NCBI GenBank assembly: GCA_900315425.1
Contig: OMZA01000008.1
Coordinates: forward strand, 79,662-143,661
DNA from: an uncultured Eubacteriales bacterium
GTDB taxonomy: Bacteria > Bacillota > Clostridia > Lachnospirales > Lachnospiraceae
Direction: 5' to 3'
Length of the DNA: 64,000 nucleotides
Of the stretch, positions 36,523-45,239 are shown in pieces; positions within the stretch are counted from its first letter, which is position 1, and each line of letters starts with the position of its first letter. The notes under the pieces were generated by a model that did no database searches, was not told the DNA's origin, and worked only from the letters and a program-made list of their open reading frames with translations. The position numbers and the translations under genes are program-made.

Positions 36523-39500
36523 GAATGAAGTAATAAGTTTGTGGAAAAAATATTTGTATGAAATTGATAAAGAAGAAAAATATGAAATGCATATGAAAAG
36601 TTGTTTTAATATGACAATAAATGAACTATTTGAGCAACGAAAAGAAGAAAAACCGAATGAAAAATTAATTAGTGATATTTTAAAACAACGTAATGAGAAT
36701 TTGTACTTAGAAGAAATTATTAAGTATAATGAGTCAATGTTTAAGAATATTCCATTTTGGAATTTCTATAAGCCAATTTTATTTTATTATTTTGAGGGAA
36801 AGTCAAAATTTGAGGAATATCAAGAACAAGTTTTAGATATTGATAATTTTATGTGTAGAATGCTTATTCAGGGATATCTGTATTTGCATAATTATGGAAA
36901 AAGAAGCATAATATTCGAATTGAATTATGCTAGGGAAAATAAAGAATTGCATGGTGATAGTGCAGAAGAAAGATATCATTTTTTTAATGAAGAGATGTTG
37001 TCTGATGATATGTTTTTAAAAGATCTGTATAGTGAATATTCAGAATTATTTAAAGTTTTAACACTAAAGGCTAATCAATATGTGGAGTATGTAATTGATA
37101 TATTGGAATCATATAGGAGAGAATGCCATCAAATAAAAAAAGTGTTTGGTTTTGAAAAAAACGAAAAAATTGTTGATGTGAAATTGGGACAGGGAGATTT
37201 GCATAAAGGTGGAAAAACAGTAGCAATTTTACAGTTGGAGAATAATTTAGTGGTATATAAGCCAAATAAATTGGGAATTGAAATTGCTTATTATGAACTG
37301 ATAAAGTGGATTAATCGTAAGATAGATATTAACTTGGCAGCAGCAAAATCATATTTTACAGGCAGTGCAGTGTGGATGGAATATATGGAAACATCAGCAT
37401 GTAAAACAGAAGAAGACATTAAGGAGTTTTATTTAAATATTGGCATGATAATGTGCATATTATATTCGTTAAATGCTACAGATTTTCACCACGAAAATAT
37501 TTTGGCATGTGGAAGAAAGCCAGTATTGATTGATTTGGAAACATTAATTACTCCCTTTATTGAAGAGGAAAATAAGGATGCACTATCTGTTGTGAGTGCT
37601 ATTTTAGATCGTTCCATTGCAAGTATGCATTTATTGCCAGAACATATTATCAATACAAATGATCAAATTTTTGATGTTAGTGGTTTAGGGGCTATAAATG
37701 AGCAACAAAGTCCATATAAAGTTGAAGTTTTAGCTAATGTTGGTATGGATACAATGAGGGTGGAAAGAAATTTTGTACAAATAAAATCTAAAAATAATAA
37801 TCCTGTTTTTGAAAATAAAAAAATTGAATCCGTAAAATATCTTCCTGAAATTAAATTGGGATTTGAAAAGATGTATTATTGGATTGTTGAAAATCGTAGT
37901 GAATATAAAGAGAAAGTATTAGCTATTTTCAAAGGGACATCTTGTAGATATATTGCGAATGCAACTGCCATATATGCTAATTTGTTGAGTTCAAGTTTTC
38001 ATCCTGATGTATTAAGGAATAGTATAGATAGAAAAGTGTTATTGTCTAGAATTGCATTTTCTCAGGAAGAAATATCACCTCTGGTTAAGTCAGAGATAAA
38101 TGATATGTATAATGGAGATATTCCGTATTTTAGTGTGGGATTTGATGATAGAAATATATTTGATTCCGAAGAACATATGGTACAAGAGTATACATTTTCA
38201 TTGTCACCGAAAGAAAATTTTATTAGGAAAATAAATGAATTTTCAGAAAGAGATTTGGAAATTCAATTATCGATTTTAGATTTTACGTATTTATATACCG
38301 TAGACGATGTTGAATTCTATAAAGAAAGAACATTGCCTAAGGGAATTTATGGTGACTATCAAGATTGTATTGATTCAAGTAATGAGTGGATTGAATTATC
38401 TCAAAAAATTGGTAAGCATATTTTCGAGCAGAGCATTAAGGGTAAGAATGGAGAATATATAGATAGAAGTTGGATAGGTCCTGTGTTTCTGGTAAAAAAA
38501 GAAATATATGTTAATGTGAAAAATATAGGTTTAGACATGTATAAAGGCAACAGTGGGTTGGCGTTGTATTTTGCATCAATATATAAGATCACAGGGTTGG
38601 AGTATTTTAAAATTGCAGCTATTGAGACACTTAATACAGCGCTAACTCTTTCGCAAAATGTTGGTTTAGATGCTATGAAGGAATATGCGATAGGCGTGGG
38701 AGCTTTTAATGGTTTAAGTGGAATTGCATATTCTGCTTTTTGGGTAGGTGTACTTCTTGGTGAAAAACAATATATAGATTTTGCTAAAGATTTTTTATTG
38801 GAATTGATAATGGGAAAAAATTCATACCCTAAGGATGCTCTAGATGTAATATCTGGATTGGCAGGATTATTAAGTGTATTGATGGCTTTAGTTAATAACT
38901 CTGAAGGATATATAACGAAAGAAGATGTTAATAAATTAGTTGAATGTTCTGATATAGTGTATTCTCAAATGGAGCAAAGTTTAACAGAAGATGAATTTTT
39001 TGGATGTGATGGACTTACGGGATATGGACATGGAACTAGTGGAATATGTACAAGTTTGTATAAATATTATTTGGTAAACAAAGATGATAGTGTGTTGAAA
39101 TATGTGCGAATTTTATTGGAATACGAAAGAAACATGTATTCAACGGAACTCAATAATTGGTATTTAGATAGGCAAAAAGATGATGTCTCATATGGCTGGT
39201 GCCATGGAAGTTCTGGTATTTTGTTAAATAGGCTATTTTTATATGGAAATGGCTATTTTGATAATTATATTGAAAATGAAATACAAATCGCACTGAAGGA
39301 AACACTAGAAAAAGGTTTTGGCAATAATCCGACATATTGCCATGGTGATCCCGGTAATTTTGAAATAATTATGTATGCTACTCATATATTGAAGGATACT
39401 ATGTTGGAACAACAGGTAAAAAGAGCATTTGGTCACTATGTAAATAATTATATTATGCAAAATTGGGATAAACCATTATTAGGACATGCGGAAGTATTTG

Positions 39501-39586
39501 CTTTGATGAGTGGAATGGCTAGCATAGGTTATTCACTTAATAAGTTTCTTGATAAAAAGTTGCCTAATATTTTATTGTTGGAGTAG
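36515..39586 (+). CDS. lanM: Type II lanthipeptide synthetase LanM
   Basis: Bifunctional enzyme of 1023 aa that dehydrates Ser/Thr of the precursor core and then closes lanthionine rings. The N-terminal dehydratase (DUF4135) shows VKLGQGDLHKGGKTVA, VYKPNKLG and the TDFHHENILACGRKPVLIDL catalytic region near residues 320-340. The C-terminal LanC-like cyclase has zinc ligands C896 in GWCHGSSG and C942/H943 in TYCHGDPG, plus H839 in GYGHGTSG. The start overlaps the permease end. The substrate is presumably the peptide encoded at 31636-31833. Confidence 0.95.
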   Translation: MSKNEVISLWKKYLYEIDKEEKYEMHMKSCFNMTINELFEQRKEEKPNEKLISDILKQRNENLYLEEIIKYNESMFKNIPFWNFYKPILFYYFEGKSKFEEYQEQVLDIDNFMCRMLIQGYLYLHNYGKRSIIFELNYARENKELHGDSAEERYHFFNEEMLSDDMFLKDLYSEYSELFKVLTLKANQYVEYVIDILESYRRECHQIKKVFGFEKNEKIVDVKLGQGDLHKGGKTVAILQLENNLVVYKPNKLGIEIAYYELIKWINRKIDINLAAAKSYFTGSAVWMEYMETSACKTEEDIKEFYLNIGMIMCILYSLNATDFHHENILACGRKPVLIDLETLITPFIEEENKDALSVVSAILDRSIASMHLLPEHIINTNDQIFDVSGLGAINEQQSPYKVEVLANVGMDTMRVERNFVQIKSKNNNPVFENKKIESVKYLPEIKLGFEKMYYWIVENRSEYKEKVLAIFKGTSCRYIANATAIYANLLSSSFHPDVLRNSIDRKVLLSRIAFSQEEISPLVKSEINDMYNGDIPYFSVGFDDRNIFDSEEHMVQEYTFSLSPKENFIRKINEFSERDLEIQLSILDFTYLYTVDDVEFYKERTLPKGIYGDYQDCIDSSNEWIELSQKIGKHIFEQSIKGKNGEYIDRSWIGPVFLVKKEIYVNVKNIGLDMYKGNSGLALYFASIYKITGLEYFKIAAIETLNTALTLSQNVGLDAMKEYAIGVGAFNGLSGIAYSAFWVGVLLGEKQYIDFAKDFLLELIMGKNSYPKDALDVISGLAGLLSVLMALVNNSEGYITKEDVNKLVECSDIVYSQMEQSLTEDEFFGCDGLTGYGHGTSGICTSLYKYYLVNKDDSVLKYVRILLEYERNMYSTELNNWYLDRQKDDVSYGWCHGSSGILLNRLFLYGNGYFDNYIENEIQIALKETLEKGFGNNPTYCHGDPGNFEIIMYATHILKDTMLEQQVKRAFGHYVNNYIMQNWDKPLLGHAEVFALMSGMASIGYSLNKFLDKKLPNILLLE

Positions 39587-39593
39587 ATGTGTT

Positions 39594-41729
39594 ATGTTTA
39601 AGAAAAAAATACCATATATACAGCAAATAAGTTATACAGAGTGTGGAATTTGTTGTGCCGGAATGTTGCTTGGATATTATGGTATAAATTACTCGTTAAA
39701 TGAATTAAGAGATTACTTTGATGTAAGTAGAGATGGTGTTGATTTAAAACAGATAAAGGATTTTATTGATTCTCATGGTTTGATTACAAAAGCTATATCT
39801 TGTGAAACGGAAATGTTATTAAATGTTCGAGGTCCTGCTATTATTTTTTGGGAGAACAGTCATTTTGTTGTTTTAGAAAAAACGACGAAAAATTGCGCTT
39901 ATGTAATTGATCCTGTATATGGTAGGAGAACAATAGAACTTGAAAAGTTTAAAGCATCTTTTTCAAGAAAAGCATTATTGGTTGCAAAAAAAGGTAAAAT
40001 TAATAAAAAAGGTAATATAAATCATACAAAGCTATGGAAAATTTATAAAGTAAATAGCTTCGATGTTTTTAGTGCTGTTTTTTTGTTGATTTTATCAATG
40101 ATAGGTTATTTATTTACCATAGGTATTCCAATAATTACACAAAATATTATAGATTTTACCGTAGAAAAGGGATATGTTAAGAAGAGTTATATTGGACTTA
40201 TGTGTTTAGTGATACTCATTAGTGTGGCAAATGGGATCATTAAGAATTTAAGGACAATAGATATGCGCATTAAAATTGACCGTTTTATAAATAGAACTAT
40301 TTTTTCACGTTTGTTACATGTTCCGTATATGTATTTTGATACGAGGGCACAGAGCGATATAATATATTCCCTAAATGGTTGTACGATTATTAGGGATGTT
40401 TATATAGAAAGATTATTTCAGTGTATGCTTGATGTGGGAGCTATTATATTTTTAACTATATATTTGCTAAAAAAATCATTGTGGATAACAGTTATAGTGT
40501 TGTGTTTGGCAATGATAGATTTGTGGATAGTATTGTATTCTAGAAAAAAAATGATGGAAGCTGAAAATTCTAAATTAATTGAACAAGGACGTGTTCAAGG
40601 AATTCAAACTGAAACAATATTCTCAATTTTGGGTGTAAAGATGAGTGGTTTGGAGGAAGATATACTAAATAGGTGGGATAAAGAGTATGATGATTTTGCC
40701 AAAATGTATAGGCGAAGTGAATATATTGAATTCGTGGTTGCTGAAATTCAACGAGGGATAAGTCAATTTTCTCCAATATGTGTACTGATAGGCGGATTAT
40801 TTTTGATGGTAAAAGGATCTTTTTCTTTAGGAGAACTGATTGTTATGTATTCTTTAAACATCACTTATTTTTCTCTTATAATGTCAGTATTTTCCAGTTG
40901 TAATGCTTTTGTTACCGGAAAATTGTATATGGATAGAATATATGATATTCTTGATACGCAGGAAGATGATAGTTCGAAAGGAGAAAAAACAGAGTTTGAA
41001 GGGAATATTTTTCTTCAAGATGTAAGTTTTAAATATAGTAAAAATTCAAAAGAAGCCATTTCAAAAATAAATATTGACATCAAAAAGGGAGAGTGCGTTG
41101 CTATAGTAGGAGAATCGGGTTCGGGAAAAAGTACAATAGCTAAAATAATAGCGGGTTTATATATGCCTACGGACGGAAAAGTGTTTTATGACAATTGTGA
41201 TAGTAGTAAAGTTGATTTGTCAGAAATTAGAAAAAAAATGGGCATAGTACCACAAGAAGTTTCTCTTTTTAATAGAACTATTTTAGAAAATATCAGATTA
41301 GATCGTACTGAATATGAGTTGAGTGATGTTCAAAAGATATGTGAAATTGTTAATATCCATGAAGATATAAGCAATATGCCATTGGGATACAATACGATAA
41401 TATCTGAAATGGGAGTTAATTTGTCAGGTGGTCAGAGACAGCGAATAGCATTAGCTAGAGCATTGTTATCTAGTCCTAAAGTAGTGTTGTTAGATGAAGC
41501 AACAAGTTCATTGGATACTATAAATGAAAATAAAGTAATGGATTATTTTAAAAGTATAGGGAGTACAAGAATTATAATAGCTCATAGATTATCTACAGTA
41601 AAAGATGCTGACAAAATATTTGTAATTGATCAGGGGGGTATTTATGAAATGGGAACCCACAATGAATTGATGGCTAGTAGGGGAAAGTATTATGAGCTAT
41701 ACAATAGATACTATGTTGAAAATTTTTAA
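39594..41729 (+). CDS. lanT: Lantibiotic ABC transporter with C39 peptidase (LanT)
   Basis: 711-aa exporter that cuts the leader after Gly-Gly and exports the lantibiotic. The N-terminal C39 peptidase has the catalytic Cys in SYTECGICCAGML, His in NSHFVVLEK and Asp in IDPVYG. Membrane helices run from about residue 160 to 420. The ATPase has GESGSGKST, LSGGQRQRIALARAL and VVLLDEATSSLD. I chose the ATG at 39594 because TTGGAG lies 10 bases upstream and the peptidase begins MFKKKIPYIQQ. The longer frame from 39549 would overlap lanM. An ECG in place of the usual DCG is the only unusual residue. Confidence 0.94.
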   Translation: MFKKKIPYIQQISYTECGICCAGMLLGYYGINYSLNELRDYFDVSRDGVDLKQIKDFIDSHGLITKAISCETEMLLNVRGPAIIFWENSHFVVLEKTTKNCAYVIDPVYGRRTIELEKFKASFSRKALLVAKKGKINKKGNINHTKLWKIYKVNSFDVFSAVFLLILSMIGYLFTIGIPIITQNIIDFTVEKGYVKKSYIGLMCLVILISVANGIIKNLRTIDMRIKIDRFINRTIFSRLLHVPYMYFDTRAQSDIIYSLNGCTIIRDVYIERLFQCMLDVGAIIFLTIYLLKKSLWITVIVLCLAMIDLWIVLYSRKKMMEAENSKLIEQGRVQGIQTETIFSILGVKMSGLEEDILNRWDKEYDDFAKMYRRSEYIEFVVAEIQRGISQFSPICVLIGGLFLMVKGSFSLGELIVMYSLNITYFSLIMSVFSSCNAFVTGKLYMDRIYDILDTQEDDSSKGEKTEFEGNIFLQDVSFKYSKNSKEAISKINIDIKKGECVAIVGESGSGKSTIAKIIAGLYMPTDGKVFYDNCDSSKVDLSEIRKKMGIVPQEVSLFNRTILENIRLDRTEYELSDVQKICEIVNIHEDISNMPLGYNTIISEMGVNLSGGQRQRIALARALLSSPKVVLLDEATSSLDTINENKVMDYFKSIGSTRIIIAHRLSTVKDADKIFVIDQGGIYEMGTHNELMASRGKYYELYNRYYVENF

Positions 41730-41734
41730 AATTA

Positions 41735-42241
41735 TCGACACTTACTCTCGTATTAGATATAGTGCATCAAATGTTTTTGTATTCTGTAAGTGACAGCAAA
41801 ATGCCAATCGATGCAAAATGTGCTTTCTTGTTTGAACTTGCTGAACTCTTGGTGGAAGTAGTGAAAGTACATACTCATTTGTATTCATCATTAACACCAG
41901 GAGAGCGAGGGACTTCGTTGAAGATGTGTGTTGATGCATTGATTTCAAAGTATGGCACTTTGATTTTTCGGAAATAAATTGCTGATAATTATGATAAATT
42001 TCTTCAAGTTGTTGTTAATAGCAGAGTTCGCATCATGCATATAAAAAGGCAACAGAAGGGGATTTATTTTGATGGTCCTGAATCAGTTCTGTATTCTCAA
42101 AAGATGACATTGCTTTATAGGATTATTATATTTGAAATGCTAGGCATTGAGGAAGAACTGTATAAAGATAGTATGCTAAAATTAATTGATTGTTTAGATA
42201 GTTGGAATGATATACAGGAAAAGTTTTTAGAAAAATTATAA
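41735..42241 (+). pseudogene. ApeA-like HEPN protein, C-terminal fragment
   Basis: Only the C-terminal region remains. DAKCAFLFELAELLVEVVKV and the later FDGPESVLYSQKMTLLYRII and SWNDIQEKFL resemble the HEPN region of ApeA-type defence proteins (from memory). The RNase-like R-x4-H motif is present as RVRIMH. The same frame has a TAA at 41975-41977 between the two halves, and no start or N-terminal domain is present. It follows lanT directly, so an earlier recombination joined them. Confidence 0.55.
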
Positions 42242-42269
42242 TAATAGAGTATCTGTATTGGAGGCACAT

Positions 42270-43223
42270 ATGATATCACGAGGTTTATTGATTTGTAGTT
42301 TTTATCTAAAAAAGAAGTATTCACGTTCAGAGGATGATATTCTTAATTTGAATGAGGAATATGAATATGACGGGGTGGTTTACAGTGATTTTATTGATAT
42401 GTTCAAAGGATTTATAATTAATTTTTCGGAATTGTCTGATGATGAAAAAATGATGAAGATGTTTGCGATAGATGATGGTAGTGTTAAAAATCAAAGAAGA
42501 GAAGGTTACTCTATTTTGTCTGGAATTATAAACGCTGGTGCATATGGAATAGAAGGAGAAATAACCAATAAAACTACAAAAAAGGTCGTATATAAGCGAA
42601 ATAAGGATGATGCGGATATTAAAAACTTTAATTATTTGATTTATATTCCAGAAGATGTTGAAGACAAACATGTGATTAAAGGAATAATGCTTTTTGAAAC
42701 GATCGGAACATATGGGGTTAAAACCATCACAATTCAAAATATGAAAAGGTTTTTCTCGGAGAAATATGGATTGACTTTGGAAACAAGAAGTATTTCTGTA
42801 AGGATTTTTCTTGAGAAACTTTTAAGAGAAGACAAGTTGAGTAGAATAACTTTGGTAAAAAATAATGTTTCAAGAGATCCATCAGATAATATGTTTTATA
42901 ATGTGGGTAGAGAAGAAAAAGCATATATTAAACCAAAATTAAAAGATGGATGGATAAGCATGCTATTAGAGAAAATAGATGGTATCAGGGAAACGGAGAT
43001 TTTTGAAATTGAAGACGAAAAATATGATGATATTAAGATGTCATTTTCTCATGCAGGAAGGACTAAAACGGTAAGATTAATGGATATTGATCGATTTAGT
43101 ATGATTGAGGATATACCAGAAAGCGTGTATCCAAAGAATCCTGGTGATAGAAAAAAATTATTAGATTATATGGAAAATACTGCTGGTCAGTATGCTGATA
43201 AAATGATTTTTGTACAACAGTAA
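42270..43223 (+). CDS. Unrecognised soluble protein paired with membrane gene
   Basis: 317-aa protein with no signal peptide or obvious membrane segment. I chose the ATG at 42270 because TTGGAGG lies five bases upstream; the frame is also open from 42258. Blocks likely to matter are SGIINAGAYGIEGEI, NFNYLIYIPEDVEDKHVIKG followed by IGTYGVKTITIQNMKRFF, and SFSHAGRTKTVRLMDIDRF. I do not recognise the family. The membrane gene follows 13 bases after its stop with its own GGAGG, so they form a pair. Confidence 0.8.
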   Translation: MISRGLLICSFYLKKKYSRSEDDILNLNEEYEYDGVVYSDFIDMFKGFIINFSELSDDEKMMKMFAIDDGSVKNQRREGYSILSGIINAGAYGIEGEITNKTTKKVVYKRNKDDADIKNFNYLIYIPEDVEDKHVIKGIMLFETIGTYGVKTITIQNMKRFFSEKYGLTLETRSISVRIFLEKLLREDKLSRITLVKNNVSRDPSDNMFYNVGREEKAYIKPKLKDGWISMLLEKIDGIRETEIFEIEDEKYDDIKMSFSHAGRTKTVRLMDIDRFSMIEDIPESVYPKNPGDRKKLLDYMENTAGQYADKMIFVQQ

Positions 43224-43236
43224 GTTGGAGGTTTAT

Positions 43237-43782
43237 ATGGGGAAAACACAAATAGGTATTATTCTTATTATTGTGTCATCAATATTGCTTTGGATGGGAT
43301 TGTTTAGGAAAAAGAATAATTTTATTGATTTAAGAAGTGTTTTGATTAGTCATTTTAAAATGTTCAGATGTGCTAAAATCCAGTTTTTTGTCATTTATAT
43401 ATGCACGCTAGTTATGGCAATAGGCATTTCTTTGATTTATATTGCGGATATTACATTGTACCAAAATATCATTGTTGTAATGAGTATATTTGTGTCTATG
43501 CTGATGGCGATGTTAAGTTTGATTAAGGCGAAAGACTATTCATATTTAAATGAAACTCAGCGAAAAAATGTGATAGAAGTGATAAAAGAAGTCGATAATC
43601 AGGTTGTGTATTGTTCATTTGTTAGCGTTGTTGTAATCATTTTTTCTCTCATAATGATTGCTTTATCAAAAATTGATAACCCTATTTTGGATATAATTAC
43701 TTCAATGATTGTGTATTATTTGGTCGAGGTATTGTTGCTTAATATTTTGCTAATTATGAAAAGAATGAGTAAATTATTATAA
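43237..43782 (+). CDS. Predicted four-helix membrane protein
   Basis: 181-aa protein with hydrophobic segments near residues 5-21, 44-66, 72-95, 125-145 and 150-172, some of which may pair as a four- or five-helix bundle. A loop between helices ([20 protein letters not shown]) is amphipathic. GGAGG lies at 43227-43231, 6 bases before the ATG. Co-occurrence with the soluble partner suggests a sensor-effector pair, but nothing identifies the function. Confidence 0.75.
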   Translation: MGKTQIGIILIIVSSILLWMGLFRKKNNFIDLRSVLISHFKMFRCAKIQFFVIYICTLVMAIGISLIYIADITLYQNIIVVMSIFVSMLMAMLSLIKAKDYSYLNETQRKNVIEVIKEVDNQVVYCSFVSVVVIIFSLIMIALSKIDNPILDIITSMIVYYLVEVLLLNILLIMKRMSKLL

Positions 43783-43803
43783 AAAAAAGTGAGGTATCGG
43801 TCT

Positions 43804-45186
43804 TGATTCCATTAAAAATAGAAACATTACTGGAAGGTCGTGTTGTAGAGCATTATCGAGTTGAATATAAAACTGGCTGGAATCCTAATGATATTATTCA
43901 TTCTATCTGTGCCTTTGCTAATGATTATGATAATAATGGTGGTTAGATTGTTATTGGCGCAAAGGAAAAGAATGGAATGCCAGTATTTCCGTTAGTAGGT
44001 GTTCCAAAGAAAAATCTAGATTCTATTCAGCAGGAGATAGTGGTCCATATCAGGCACCAAAGGTTGTATATGCTGAAAAAGGCGAGAAGGTTGATTAGAA
44101 CCTGAAATACTGGATACGACCAGAATCACTTACAACAGAAGCGAAACAGGACGAAATATCAGAGTTGTTTGGTAAATTTAATTCGGTACCATTTGACGAT
44201 AGAGTTAATAGAAAAGCTACTATAGACAGTATCAGAAGAGGTTATCTTGAAGATTTTATTCGTAAAAGTAATAGTAGTCTGGTACAAGAAATAAACAGTA
44301 GCTCTATTGAAAATTTGCTTCTTGCGGAAGAAGTAGCAAATGAAACAGATACAGAACTTGATATTAGGAATATAGGTGTATTGATGTTCGCTGAACATCC
44401 AGAGAAGTTTATTCCAGGGGCGCAAATTGAACTTATAAAGTTTAATACGGAAGAAGCAGAGGCTTCTGATGATTTTATTGAGAAAGTATTTACAGGACCA
44501 ATATGGAAGCAGGTTGAGGATGCATTAGATTATATTAAAACGAATGTAATCGAAGAAAAAGTTGTAAAAATATCAGGTCAAGCAGCTGCAGAGCGTTTTT
44601 TAATTATTCGTATAATGCGCTTGAGGAAGCTTTGGGAAATGCTGTTTTTCATAAATCATATCGAGAAGCTGAACCTGTTGAGATTCGTATATATGTGGAT
44701 AGTATACAGATTCTTAACTATCCGGGAATTGCAAAATGGATTAGTCTTGATAAATTTAAGGAAGGCAAAATTAGAGGAAGAAAGTATTGTAATAGAAGAA
44801 TCGGTGAATTGTTTAAAGAAATCGATTTGTCCGAAAAAAAAGGTACTGGCATTTCAAAGATTTTAAGAGAATTAAAGAAAAATGGCTCGCCTGAAGTAGA
44901 ATTCGAGATGGATGATGATAGAAATTATCTTAATACGATTATTCATATTCATGATGGGTTTGAAAAAAGGGACATAATGTACGAATCAATGTCCGAATTA
45001 GAAAAAGCAAGAATGAAGGTTGTGTTGGATTACTTGGGTGTTAATTCCTCTATTAATAGTACAAAGGCAGCCGAATTGTTGAATGTTGAGGTTAAGACTG
45101 CAAGTAGATTGTTAGCAAAAGCAGAAAAGATACAAATTCTTAGGAGTGAAGGAAAGACTAAGAAAAAAGTATACCATATGGGTTAG
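43804..45186 (+). pseudogene. AlbA_2/ATPase-like regulator, broken
   Basis: Start TTG at 43804 behind a GTGAGG site; [20 protein letters not shown] and [19 protein letters not shown] form the AlbA_2 domain. An in-frame TAG follows at 43944-43946, then frameshifts. Later pieces give the ATPase region DRVNRKATIDSIRRGYLED, then NALEEALGNAVFHKSYREAE, and ENDS with a winged-helix part NSTKAAELLNVEVKTASRLL. It is a decayed relative of the gene at 25833. Confidence 0.75.
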
Positions 45187-45239
45187 CAAGTACAGTAACG
45201 ATAATATAGATTATTTATGAACTTGGGAGGTATAGAGAT

